Positions 10,407 to 24,126 of a stretch of 64,000 bases of DNA are shown one piece after another. Origin of the DNA: an uncultured Mycoplasmatota bacterium (lineage in GTDB: Bacteria > Bacillota_I > Bacilli_A > Mycoplasmatales > Mycoplasmoidaceae). The notes under the pieces were generated by a model, which worked only from the letters and a program-made list of their open reading frames with translations, was not told where the DNA came from and did not search any database. The DNA is taken from assembly GCA_949517355.1 (NCBI GenBank), contig CATDIL010000002.1, positions 1 through 64,000 of the forward strand, read 5' to 3'. Position 1 is the first letter of the stretch. Every line of letters starts with the position of its first letter. The translations under genes were made by a program, and so were the position numbers.

Positions 10407-10703
10407 ATGTTTGCAATATTCGAAACTGGTGGTAAACAATACAAAGTATCAGTTAATGATTCTTTCTATGCTGAAAAAATTGAAGGTAAAGTTGGAGACA
10501 AAATTACTTTTGATAAAGTTTTAATGTCTGGTGACAAAATTGGTACACCATACGTTGCTGGTGCTAGTGTTATGTGTGAAATTGTAAAACAAGGTAAACA
10601 ACCTAAGATTACAATCATTAAGCACATTAGTCAAAAACACCACACCAAAAAACAAGGACACCGTCAACCATATACAAAATTAGTGGTTAAAGAAATTAAA
10701 TAA
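10407..10703 (+). CDS. rplU: 50S ribosomal protein L21
   Basis: This 98-aa protein starts [18 protein letters not shown] and contains [14 protein letters not shown], the L21 signature. It binds 23S rRNA domain I. It is the first gene of the conserved rplU-prp-rpmA set, preceded by AAGGAG and an apparent L21 leader. Its stop overlaps the next start (TAATG). Confidence 0.97.
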   Translation: MFAIFETGGKQYKVSVNDSFYAEKIEGKVGDKITFDKVLMSGDKIGTPYVAGASVMCEIVKQGKQPKITIIKHISQKHHTKKQGHRQPYTKLVVKEIK

Positions 10704-10993
10704 TGATTCTTATTGAAATTAAAGATGATTCAATAAAAGTTAGCGGACATGCTAACTATGCAACAAAAGGGAATGATGTTGTCTGCTCTGCAATTAGCGC
10801 AATCATCCAATCATCAATAACTTGATTTTCTAAAAATGAAATTAAAGTTAAACTAAATAAAAAGATACCTATAATTGAATTAACTTTAATTGATAATAAA
10901 AAAGAAAATAAAGACAAACTTAATTTATTAATTAAACAATTACAGTTTGTTCAAAAAAACTATAAAAAATACATAAAAATTGTGAGGAAATAA
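10703..10993 (+). CDS. prp: Ribosomal-processing cysteine protease
   Basis: This 96-aa protein is not visible as one frame unless TGA is Trp. It has H16 in SGHANYATKGNDVVCSAIS and C28, the catalytic pair of Prp. Prp removes the N-terminal extension of L27 in Firmicutes and Mollicutes. The substrate gene is immediately downstream and carries that extension, which strongly supports the assignment. The start overlaps the rplU stop. Confidence 0.92.
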
Positions 10994-10996
10994 ATT

Positions 10997-11281
10997 ATGA
11001 AAAATTACAAATTAGATTTACAACTATTCGCTTCAAAAAAAGGAGTTGGTTCAACTAAGAACGGACGTGATTCTCAACCTAAATTTTTAGGTGCTAAGAT
11101 CGCCGATGGTCAAATGGCAAAAGCTGGTCAAATCATCTACCGTCAAAGAGGAACTAGAATTTATCCCGGAAACAATGTTGGTATGGGAAAAGACCACACA
11201 TTGTTTGCAAAAGTGTCAGGTGTTGTTAAATATAAAGCATTTGGTGACAATAAAACAAAAGCTGAAGTAGTTGCTAAATAA
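10997..11281 (+). CDS. rpmA: 50S ribosomal protein L27 precursor
   Basis: This 94-aa protein reads [12 protein letters not shown] and then [14 protein letters not shown]. The LQLFA extension is the Prp cleavage site, so mature L27 should begin at about residue 13. [20 protein letters not shown] is the L27 core near the peptidyl-transferase centre. It follows prp by 3 nt. Confidence 0.97.
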   Translation: MKNYKLDLQLFASKKGVGSTKNGRDSQPKFLGAKIADGQMAKAGQIIYRQRGTRIYPGNNVGMGKDHTLFAKVSGVVKYKAFGDNKTKAEVVAK

Positions 11282-11293
11282 GAGGCGAATACA

Positions 11294-12049
11294 ATGTTTA
11301 ATAAAAATCAAGTACGTTACAAAACAACTGATTTCAAACACTACACTCTATGTAGATGAATTTCATTTGTTATTTTGCCTGTATTTGCTCTTTGAATTGT
11401 AATGTTTTTTGCACATGATTACAATTTGAGCGGATATTACAATAACATTTGATTGACATTATGAATGGATTGATGAGGATATTTTACAGTCCAATCTAAT
11501 GTTTTAGTCCTTATTTACTTAATTTGATATTGATTTAATCCTACATATAAAAGATTACATGGCAATTTTTTAATATATGTGATGACATATATTACAGTTA
11601 CTGCAGGGTTGTATTGCGGTTTGTTATTGCCTGGAAATATTGAACATGCAAAAACAATTGTTGGTGCAGGTAAATTATTTGTATTTTGATTAACTACAGT
11701 TATTCAACACATGATTATTCCTCTAATAATGTTAATTTTCTATATTACATATTTATTCACTACTAGAGGAATGTTCAATCATAAAAAATTTGAAGGATAT
11801 TGAATTTGCATTTTATTAGGAATGATTTATCCATTAATTTATCTGTTTTATGCAGCATTATTACCATGAATGAGTAATCATCATTTCTCTGTATATGGTC
11901 AATTTACCAATTTAGATGGTGGTTGCATCATTGATGGTAAACCTGGTGAAACATTTAATCTTATATACTTTGTTGGTGCCTTTGCATTATTCTTTATGTT
12001 ATTAAATGTTTACCGTTTATTCTTATTTACTAAAAATACTAACAAATAA
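11294..12049 (+). CDS. Multi-pass membrane protein, possibly Pr6Pr/FAR-17a-like
   Basis: The protein is 251 aa with many TGA(Trp) codons and six or seven predicted membrane segments. DWWGYFTVQSNVLVLIYLI is like the FT-x-x-(T/S)N motif of Pr6Pr/FAR-17a-type membrane proteins, and conserved histidines occur in later helices (IQHMIIPL, SNHHF). The family resemblance is weak and the function unknown. It is preceded by a GAGGCG-like site and overlaps nfo by 1 nt. Confidence 0.7.
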
Positions 12050-12921
12050 TGGCTGACATTTTATTAGGAAGCCACATTGGAATGTGCGCTCCTGATTATC
12101 TACTTGGTAGCGCTAAAGACGCTATAAATTTAGGATGCAATACTTTTATGATTTATACTGGTGCTCCTCAAAATTCAAAGAGAGTACCAATAGATAAACT
12201 AAAAGTAAAAGAATATAAGGAGTATTTAAAGACACATAACATTGATCCTATAAATGTTATTGTGCATGCTCCTTATATTATCAATATAGGTACTAATGAT
12301 TCTTATAAATCTCATATAGCAAAAAGTGTATTACTAAATGAAATGGCTAGAACAAAAGCTATTGGTTCAAAATATTTGGTATTACATCCAGGATATGCAA
12401 CCACATGTGATAGACCAACAACAATTAAAAATATTGCTAAAGCAATTAATGAATTAAATAAAAAAGTTCCTAATGTTACTATTTGTTTGGAAACTATGGC
12501 AGGTAAAGGTAGTGAAATAGGAAAAGACTTTAATGAAATTAAACAAATCATAGATTTAATAGAAAACAGAAATCAAATTGGAGTTTGTTTTGATACGTGT
12601 CATGTTAATGACTCAGGATTAAATGTTGCAAACATTGATGAAGTATTAAAACAATTTGATGAAATCATTGGTCTTAATTTCCTAAAAGTAATTCATTTAA
12701 ATGACTCAATGAACCCAATTGGTGCTCATAAAGATCGTCATGAAAACATAGGTTATGGAAAAATTGGTTTTAATACATTACATCAATATGTAATAAACCA
12801 AAAACTATTGCATATTCCTAAAATTTTAGAAACTCCATGAGTTGGTAACACTTGCATTTATAAAGAAGAAATTCAAATGTTAAAATCTAACAAGTGATAC
12901 GACATTAAGAAAACTATATAA
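12049..12921 (+). CDS. nfo: Endonuclease IV (AP endonuclease)
   Basis: This 290-aa TIM-barrel enzyme incises DNA at abasic sites using three metal ions. Family motifs are present in order: LLGSHIGM, VHAPYIINIG, LHPGYAT, CLETMAGKG, GVCFDTCHVNDSG, IHLNDS, GAHKDRHENIGYG and ILETPW. The last Trp and two more in the tail are TGA. It is the last gene of the rplU cluster, about 40 nt before the PTS gene. Confidence 0.95.
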
Positions 12922-12961
12922 ATATTTTTTTATTATTTATATAATGATTAAATAAAGGTAT

Positions 12962-15118
12962 ATGAAGATGGAAATTTTTAATAAAGATTGTCTCGTTTTA
13001 GATGCCGATGTAAAAACTCAAAAAGAAGCATTTGAGTTAATTGCAAAGACAGCTAAAAAATTAGGCATAGTAAGTGATACTAAGAATCTTGTTAACGGTT
13101 TAATCAAGAGAGAGAGAGTATCAACTACAGGAATGAAGAGATCATTCGCAATCCCTCATGCAATGAATGCTGATATTAAAAAACCAGCAATTATTGCTGT
13201 AAGATTTAAACAAGGTATTGATTGAAAAGCATTTGATAAAAAACCAGTTAAGTTTGCAATTGCTTTATTAATTCCTAAGAAGAATCTATCAGATCTTCAC
13301 ATGGAATATCTTGCTAGAATCTCTACTGCATTAATGGATGAAACAATTTGTAAGAGATTACTAACAACAAAAAATAAAAAAGATGTATATGATATCATTG
13401 CTACAGCAATTGATGTTGATAACAAGGATATTTCTACAATTAAAGCTTCAACTAAAAGAGCAAAAGCTGAAAAAGCTGATGCTAAAGCAGACCATACAGG
13501 TTCTAGACCATTAATTGTTGGTGTTACTGCTTGTGCAACAGGCATTGCCCACACATTCATGGCTAGAGAAGCATTAGAAAAATGCTCAGATAAATTAGGA
13601 TATGAAGTCCACATTGAAACTCAAGGTCAAAACGGACGTGAACATGCGCTTTCAGATGATTTAATCAAACGTGCTGAAGTGGTTATTATTGCTGCTGATA
13701 TTTCAGTTGATACTGAAATGTTCGCTGACAAGAAGATTTACTTCTGTGATACAAACGCAGCAATTAATAACCCTGAAAGAACTATTAAGAATGCTCTTTC
13801 ACATGCAACTGTTGGTGGACAAACTAATACTAAAGCTGCTCCTGCTACTAGTGCTGGAACAAATAATGGTATGGAATTTAAAGCATCTGGTAAGAAGTTT
13901 GATAAATTTATGAAACCATTCTTATCAGGTGTTTCACACATGATTCCAGTATTGGTATTCTCAGGTATTGTGTATGCATTATTAAATGCTATTAACATGG
14001 CTCTTCCTGAAGGTTCTACGGGAAACGATGAAGGAACCGCTATGTGATTTGCAATGCAAGCAGCACATGCAGGATTTGCATTATTTACAGGTATTATGGG
14101 TGCATATATCGCTGAAGCAATTGGTGGTAGACCAGCATTTGCTCCGGGATTAATTGCAACTTTTGTAGCTGGTAGTTCTGATTTATATTATTACTATCCA
14201 GGAATTCCTAAAGAATTTCCGAACCCTAACTCAGGTGGACATCCAATTTCTGATGTAAGTTTAGGAATTTTTGCAGCAATTATGATGGGTTTTGCTGCCG
14301 GATATTTAGTAAAATGAGTAAATAGTTGAAAAATAAAACCTATTTTTAGAACAGTAATGTCAATCATCTTCATTCCGGTTGTTGCAACATCTGTTTTAGT
14401 ATTCCCATTTGTGTTCTTATTATCAGGAATTTTAGGATGCTTTATGAATGGATTTGCATACGGATTAGCATATGCCGGAAGCATTCAAGGCGTTAACTTC
14501 TTAATTGGTTTCATTTTAGGTGCCATGGTAGGTGTTGATATGGGTGGACCTATTAACAAGATTGCAGTCGCAACAGGTACATGTTTAATTCAAGTTGACC
14601 CAAGATTAATGGGTGCATGTGCAGCAGCTATTCCAGTTGCTCCATTAGGTTGTGGTTTAGCAACATTATTGTTCAGAAAAGTATTTAATGATGATGAAAG
14701 AAAAATTGGTATTACTGCATTAGCGTTAGGATCAATGGGTATTTCAGAAGGTGCTATTCCAATGTTCTCTAAGAACCCTAAGCAAACAATGATTGCTAAC
14801 ATTGTTGGTTCAGCAGTAGCTGGTGGATTAGCATTCTGCTTCTTCTGTGGTGGACACGTTGCTATGTGAGGTGGACCATTAATTGCATTATTCTTAGGAG
14901 TATATGCAGATCCAGGTTCTATTGAAGTAAATATTCCAGCTGTCTTTGGTGGTAGCGGTGATACAGCATTAAAATACATTTCAATTCTTTGATACTTCCT
15001 TGCAATTGCTACAGGTACATTAGTTCAAATGTTTGTTTATGCATCATTAATTGGTAGAGATCGTGGTTTTAGAATGTGTATGTTACCAAAGAAACATCCA
15101 ACTAAAATTAAAAGATAA
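12962..15118 (+). CDS. Fructose-family PTS enzyme EIIABC
   Basis: This 718-aa permease imports and phosphorylates a sugar, probably fructose or a related hexose, using PEP. The domains are EIIA at residues about 1-150 (phospho-His 66 in SFAIPHAMN), EIIB at about 180-285 (phospho-Cys 191 in VGVTACATGIAHTFMA) and EIIC from about 315 to the end with about ten membrane segments and the GGHPISD motif. The A-B-C order matches FruA of Firmicutes and mycoplasmas. No fruK or regulator is adjacent. A strong hairpin terminator follows. Fructose versus mannose or mannitol specificity cannot be fixed from motifs alone. Confidence 0.93.
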
Positions 15119-15135
15119 TAAATAATTAATAAAAT

Positions 15136-15166
15136 AAAACCAGGCAAAGCTTGGTTTTATTTTTTT
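15136..15166. terminator. Bidirectional terminator between PTS gene and dnaG
   Basis: AAAACCAGGC pairs with GCTTGGTTTT around AAA, followed by T7. The hairpin overlaps the dnaG stop codon on the other strand. Confidence 0.85.
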
Positions 15167-17106
15167 GCTAATTTATTAAGCTCAATTAATTCTTTTAGTT
15201 TTGAATCACGCTCAGAGTATTTGCACAATAACAATTCTTTAATTTCCTTGAATTGAGTAATTTGTTTTTTAATATCATGAAGAGTTGATAACAATTTTTT
15301 ATACAATTCATCATTACGTTTTTGGGTACCATTTGAATCAAATTCTTCATCGCTTAAAATAATGTTAACTAATTCTTTATCAAATTGATCCTTATTGTTT
15401 TGAATGTAATTTGAATAAGAATCTTTTGTTACCTTGCCGTCTTTTTCATACAGGTAATACACAACATTAAGTAATTTAACTTCCAACGATGGCCCTAAAG
15501 CATTACCAAACATTAGATCATTGTTAAATGCTTTATTAATGTAATCATTGTGAACAATTAAAAATGATGTTATTTTACAAACTATGTTAGCAAATCTGCC
15601 TAATAATAAACCAGTTGTAAGATTTAATGAATATTTAGAAACACTATAAGCATCTGTTTGTTTTTTCTTCTCTACAAGTTTAGATTCCTCTTGATCAAAA
15701 TTAAAGTTATCAGATTTTTTAGGATTGTTATAGTTTTTAATATATTTATTATCAGATTGATAATTATTCTTACTAAACTCATTAAATTTAATTTGTAAAT
15801 CATTTTGATGAATTCCAGACAGTTTAGAAATTAAATCAAAATGTTTTGTTCTTAAAAGAACATCTCCATATTCATCCATTTCTTTTAAAAGAAAATTAAC
15901 ATTAGTTTGGATATCATCTAATGAATTTTTGTTAGCAAGTTTTAAATTAATTAAGAAAGAAATAAAATCAATTCTATTATTAATAATTGAATCAATTGCT
16001 TCTTTGCCTTTGGTTTGCATTAATTCGTCAACGTCTTTAGTTTGTTTATCATAACCGGCAACAACATAAACATTAAAACCATTGTTCATTAACTTCTTGC
16101 CATTTTCAATAGTTGCTAATTCACCAGCAGCATCATTATCAAAACATAAAATTACTGTATCTAATTCTAGAGAATTAAGAAGAGTTAAATGTTTATCAGT
16201 TAATGCAACACCCATTGTTGCTACAACATTTTTATGATTACAATTGTGTAATGCAATTGCATCCATAAAACCTTCAACAATAATAATTCTTTTATCATTT
16301 AATTCTCTAACTTTATTGAAGTTAAATAATAAATTTCCTTTAGAAAAGATCTTAGTAGATCCTGTATTTAAATATTTAGGAGAAGTGTTTTTTGTTGTTC
16401 TGCCACTAAAACCAACAATATAGTTATTGTTGTCATAAATAGGAATGGTAATTCTGTTTATTAAAAAATCTACTGGTTTTTGTTCTTCATTTAAATAAAT
16501 TATTCCTGCATCACATAATTCTTTTTCGTTTCATGTGATATTAGCATCTCTTGAAGAACCTAAAAAGTTATCTTTATTAGTTAAGATTTTATAAATTAAA
16601 TCTTCTTCAGTTGGTGCATAACCAAACTCAAAATATTTGATTGTATCAAGACTTAAATGTCTGTGATTTGTTAAATAATCTAAATATTCTTTATTAGCAT
16701 TGTCCATTAAGAATGATTTATATAAATCATTGGTGTAAGCATTAGCTTCTACTAAACGTTTGTTTTCATGATTTAAAAATGAATTAGAATTTTTCAAGAA
16801 GTTTAATTTATTTAAATCATATCCTTCAATGGTAGCTACTTCTTTAACAGCTTCTAAAAAAGATATTTTCTTATATTTTTGAATAAAAGTAAAAACATTA
16901 CCTTTACTACCACAAACAAAACATTTTCAAATTTTTTTAGAAGGTGATACTACTAGCGAAGGATTGTGGTCTGCATGAAATGGACACACTCCAAAATAGT
17001 TAGCCCCCCTTCTTGATAACTTTATGTATTTACCAATTATAGAAACTATATCTGCCTTATTTTTGATTTCATCAATTTGGTTAAAATCTATTTTATTTTG
17101 AGGCAT
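15157..17106 (-). CDS. dnaG: DNA primase
   Basis: This 649-aa protein makes RNA primers for replication. The N-terminal CHC2 zinc finger (C41, H44, C62, C65) is followed by the TOPRIM core with RIIIVEGFMDAIAL and VILCFDNDAAGE, then a helicase-binding C-terminal region. Several Trp are TGA, including the one next to the zinc finger (WKCFVCG). ATG 17106 was preferred to ATG 17127 because it gives the usual N-terminus and a normal 14-nt overlap with glyS. Confidence 0.95.
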
Positions 17107-18469
17107 ATTCTTGGATGTATTTGACAAGATCAGAAATTTTGATTCTTTCTTGTTTCATAGAATCACGATGTCTAATAGTTACATCTTGTTTTTCTAAGGA
17201 ATCAAAATCAAATGTTATACAAATTGGTGTACCAATAGCATCTTGTCTACGGTAACGTTTACCGATTGAACCTGATGTATCAAATGTTGTGCTAATAGAA
17301 GCGTTTAATAATTTATCAAACACTTCTTTTGCTTGTTCGTTTAATTTATTAGTTAATGGCAATACAGCAACTTTGTAAGGTGCTAAATCAAACGGAAGTC
17401 TTAAGACTTCTCTTGAATCATTTTCTAATTGTTCTACTTCATAAAAATTAGAAATTATTGCATAAAATAAACGTTCAACACCAACTGATGGTTCAATAAC
17501 ATATGGAATATATTTTTCATTAGTCTTAGGATCTAAATACATTAAATTAGCTTTTGACTCATTCATATGTGAGCGTAAATCAAAATCAGTTCTATTAGCT
17601 ATTCCTCATAATTCACCAAAACCATGTGGAAAGTTAAATTCAAAATCTACTGTTCTTTTTGAATAATGTGATAAATCATCCTTTGGATGTTCATATATTT
17701 TTATATTGTCTTTAGACAATTGAATTGTATTGAATAAAAAATTCTCAATTCTTTTTAATCATGTTTCAAAGTCTTTGTCAGATTCGTTTGGAACACAGAA
17801 ATACTCAAGTTCCATTTGTTCAAATTCTCTTGTTCTAAATATAAAGTTTCCTGGAGTAATTTCGTTTCTAAACGCTTTTCCAATTTGACCTATACCAAAC
17901 GGAACTTTCATTCTTGCTGTTCTTTGAACATTAGCAAAGTTAATAAATATACCTTGTGCAGTTTCAGGACGTAAGTAAAGTGTTGCAGCAGAGTCTTCTG
18001 TAACACCTTGAAAAGTTTTAAACATCAAGTTAAACTTTCTTATGTCTGTTCAATCAGTTGAACCACACACCGGACATGTAACATTATTATTTTTAATAAT
18101 ATTCATTAGTTCTTCAAATGAAGTGTTATCACCAACAGTGATATCAGAACATTGTTCAGAAATTAATTTGTCTGCACGAAATCTTGCTTTACATTTTTTG
18201 CAATCAATTAACGGATCACTAAAATTAGATAAGTGACCAGATGCTTTCCACACTCTTGGATTTAGAATAATAGACGAATCTAATCCAACAACATTAGATT
18301 GTTTAGTAACAAATTCTCTTCATCATAAAGATTTAATATTATTTTTTAATAATACACCTAATGGTCCGTAGTCTCAAGCGTTAGCTAAACCATTATAGAT
18401 TTCGCTAGATTGAAAAACGAATCCATAATTTTTTAAGTAATTTACTAATTGTTCTTGAGTATGTTTCAT
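17093..18469 (-). CDS. glyS: Glycyl-tRNA synthetase (single-chain, alpha2 type)
   Basis: This 458-aa class II synthetase begins [25 protein letters not shown]. It has paired Cys motifs (CKKCKARF and CPVCGSTD), motif 2 around [20 protein letters not shown], motif 3 in [10 protein letters not shown], and a C-terminal anticodon-binding domain ([12 protein letters not shown]). This is the mycoplasma/eukaryote-like GlyRS, not the two-subunit GlyQS. It is co-transcribed with dnaG. Its start is 41 nt from the divergent manA start. Confidence 0.95.
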
Positions 18470-18510
18470 AAAGTGTCTATATGTAAAATATAATATAAAA
18501 TATTATATAT

Positions 18511-19416
18511 ATGCAAATCATTTTCTTAAAACCCTATTTTAATGAAAAAATATGGGGAGGGACTAAATTAGCTAATTTTGGTTATTCATTACAAAGTGAT
18601 CATGTTGGAGAAGCATGAGTAGTTAGTGGATACAAAAACAAATCTTCTATTATTTTAAATGGTAAATATAAAGGTAAAGATTTATATTTTTTGTACCATA
18701 AACACCCAGAATTATTTAATAATCCAAAAACTAGTGAGTACCCATTAATGGTTAAACTACTTGATTGTAATGATAAATTAAGTGTTCAAGTACACCCTAA
18801 AGATAAATATGCTAGAAAACATTACAATGAATTTGGTAAGAATGAATGTTGATACTTTTTAGATGCTAAAAAGAATGCAAATATTATTTATGGTCATACA
18901 GCAAAAACTAAAAAAGAGCTTACAAATTTAGTTAAACAAGGTAATTGAAAAAAATTATTAAAAAATAAGAAAGTTGTAAAAGGCGGATTTGTTTATGTAC
19001 CTACAGGTACAATTCACGCATTAAATTCAGGATTATTGGTTTATGAATTACAACAATCATCTGATGTAACTTTTAGATTATATGATTATGATCGTCAAAA
19101 ATTGGATCCTTCTAGAAAGTTACATATTGATGAATCGTTAGCAAATATTGATGTTCCATTTAGAACACCAAAATTTAAGCACAATAAAAACATAATCATT
19201 GAAACTAGAGCTTTTGTGTTAGAAAAAATTAATAATGTTAACAAGAAAACGTATAGTTACAAGAAAGCTAAGTGGTTACAATTTACTGTAATTGCTGGCA
19301 AAGGCAAAATTAATGAAACACCTATTAAAAAAGGTGACTCATTTTTGACTATAGGCAAACAAGAAAAGTTTACTTTACAAGGTAAATTGCAGATTTTGTT
19401 AAGCTATCCCAATTAA
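18511..19416 (+). CDS. manA: Mannose-6-phosphate isomerase, class I
   Basis: This 301-aa cupin-type zinc enzyme interconverts mannose-6-phosphate and fructose-6-phosphate. KPYFNEKIWGGTKLANFGY at the start, the zinc site in VQVHPKDKYA and the downstream VPTGTIHALNSG are diagnostic. Its 3' end overlaps the convergent ispH-like gene by 18 nt. It may feed PTS-imported mannose into glycolysis, or supply mannose-6-phosphate for surface glycans. Confidence 0.93.
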
Positions 19417-20238
19417 TTTGCTATAGATTTTTTTATATAAAAATTTTGGGGTTGAAGCACCTGTGCAAACGCCAACAGTTTTTATATTTTTGAAATTGAT
19501 TTTTTCTAATTGCCTTGCTGATTGAATCAAATAAGATTTTTTATTGTTTTTCTTCGCAATATTTACCAATTCATTAGAATTATTTGAGTTCTTATCTCCA
19601 ACAACAATTAACATATCAATTTTGTTTAAAGACTTAATCACATTACATTGTCTCTTAATTATTTCTGGACAACATCCAGAAATAAATTGATATGAATCTT
19701 TAGGAAATTTATTTAAAATTTTGTTAACTTCTTCTTGTGTTAAAGTTGTTTGATTTGTAATAAAATTTTTATTACCAGTTAATTTAATTTTTTGTTTTGA
19801 ATTTAATTCAATTAGTTTAGTTTTTTTGTTATTAGATAAAAACGCTTTTGTTTCTTGATGGTCACTTGAACCAATAAAATAAGTTTTATATCCTTGGATT
19901 AATTTTGAATTAATTTTTGATTCATTAGCTTTAATGAATTTGCATGTAAAATCAATGTATTTTATATGTTTTTTTTCTAATTTATTAATTAATTCATTTG
20001 TGGATCCATGTGCCTGTAATAGCAACAAAGAATTGTTTTTATCTTTGATTTCATTAAGATTTTTAATGATTTTTATATTGTATTTTTTTAATAAATTATT
20101 AGAAGCTTTATTGTGAACCAATTCTTTAAAACAATAAAAATTTGTATTAGCATTTTCTTTAATAATTTGTTTTAATCTAATAAAAATTTGTTGGATACCA
20201 TTACACCATCCAACAATAGGAATGCTAATGACTTTCAT
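19399..20238 (-). CDS. ispH: IspH/LytB-like Fe-S reductase
   Basis: This 279-aa protein resembles 4-hydroxy-3-methylbut-2-enyl diphosphate reductase, the last step of the MEP isoprenoid pathway. The expected [4Fe-4S] cysteines can be placed at C12 (VGWCNG), C99 (DFTCKF) and C189/C190 (ISGCCPE). Substrate residues appear at H42 (LVHN), H77 (LQAHGS), H127/E129 (SSDHQET) and TNQTT. VGDKNSNNSNEL and GVCTGASTP are also family hallmarks. It is divergent: the usual GHxxHPE is GSSDHQET, and the sequence is lysine/asparagine rich. No other MEP gene is in the window, so its role here is open. It overlaps the next gene by 14 nt. Confidence 0.85.
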   Translation of the reverse strand: MKVISIPIVGWCNGIQQIFIRLKQIIKENANTNFYCFKELVHNKASNNLLKKYNIKIIKNLNEIKDKNNSLLLLQAHGSTNELINKLEKKHIKYIDFTCKFIKANESKINSKLIQGYKTYFIGSSDHQETKAFLSNNKKTKLIELNSKQKIKLTGNKNFITNQTTLTQEEVNKILNKFPKDSYQFISGCCPEIIKRQCNVIKSLNKIDMLIVVGDKNSNNSNELVNIAKKNNKKSYLIQSARQLEKINFKNIKTVGVCTGASTPKFLYKKIYSKLIGIA

Positions 20239-20866
20239 ACATTTTTAAGATATATGCTATATCTTTTTGAATGTGTGAAGCTAATTCACTAGCTGCATAT
20301 TCATTTGCAGCAAAATAAAAATCATTTCTCAATGAATATATTTTTCCTTTATTAAAATTAATGTTGTGATATAAGATGTTTTTGTCATCATTTACAATAT
20401 CTATAATATCATTTTCACTTTTTTGAATTTGTAATAAATGTTCATCTACTTTAATGTAGAATTTTTTAGAAAAATATTCACATCTAAATACAGTAGAATC
20501 TTCAGTTTCAGACATTTTAAAACCTTCATAATTATCAGAACACAATACATAGTATTTAGATTGTCATTCTTGATAACGTTTTTTAATAAATTTTTTAATT
20601 TTATTTGTTCTATATCAAGAACCTAAGACCAAAATTAAAAAAGGAAGAATTAATAAAACTACTGCAGAATCAATTAAACCAATAAACACAGTATGGTCTT
20701 CTTCATAAAAACAAGAAAATAAAATTAAAAAAATTGCTATAAAAAGCAAAGATAGTATTAAAATAGAAGAAATCATTCTTCCTGTTTGTATCTTTTTATA
20801 AAACTCTTTTGAATATAAAATATTCTTAATTTCTTCTCTTGATTCAGTTTCGTTGTAATTTGGCAT
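20225..20866 (-). CDS. Membrane-anchored protein of unknown function
   Basis: This 213-aa protein was joined across TGA codons. Two adjacent membrane segments lie at about residues 31-54 and 60-83, followed by a soluble domain with mixed charge (YYVLCSDNYEGFKMSE, then KFYIKVDEHLLQI). No family is recognised. It starts 1 nt after the upstream small gene and overlaps the ispH-like start, so the three are one transcript. Confidence 0.75.
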
Positions 20867-20867
20867 A

Positions 20868-21383
20868 TTAAAGCGTTATTTCAAATGATGAAAGATCTAC
20901 AATTTGCAGTAAATACTTTCATGGATATTTGCTGTATTTAAATTTAATAGAACCTAATAATGAATAGTAGTATTGAGCGGTTAATTTTATTTCATCATTG
21001 TAAGATCACATTGTTGATTTGTATTCTTTCTTAATTTTTTTATAAGTATTATTAAAAATAATAATTGATCCAATTTGATCCATTTGTGAATTCACTTCAC
21101 AGAAATTATTTTCAGTGATTTTTACAAATGCACATGAAATAAAAAGATCACTAATCTTTAAAGTTTCAAGATTTTTGTTATTAGAATAAATAGATCTTAA
21201 TTTTTCTTGTTTTTGTTTAACAATACCAATTAGATTTTTCTTATATCAAGATAAAACAGATAGTTTTCTTTCTAAATATTTTTCTTTTGAACGTTTTTGA
21301 AATAAAAATATGATTAGAAAAAAAGATAAAAGGTATTTTACCCTTGCTTTAATACGAGTAGATTTTTTATTTTTTTCCACCAT
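20868..21383 (-). CDS. Hypothetical protein with one N-terminal membrane segment
   Basis: This 171-aa protein has a basic N-terminus (MVEKNKKSTRIKARVK), one membrane segment at about residues 17-29, and a helical then mixed soluble part. The layout loosely recalls LemA proteins, but no LemA motif is convincing. It heads the three-gene minus-strand operon ending with the ispH-like gene and diverges from ileS with a 54-bp AT-rich gap. Confidence 0.7.
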
Positions 21384-21437
21384 ATATAATATTTAATATT
21401 ATATTAGTTATAATACATATTCTAAATATAGATTATC

Positions 21438-24122
<2,685 letters not shown>

Positions 24123-24126
24123 GAAA

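Noticed and set aside
20868-21383. LemA family assignment
   Set aside because: Similar layout (one membrane segment, helical domain), but the conserved LemA motifs are missing.
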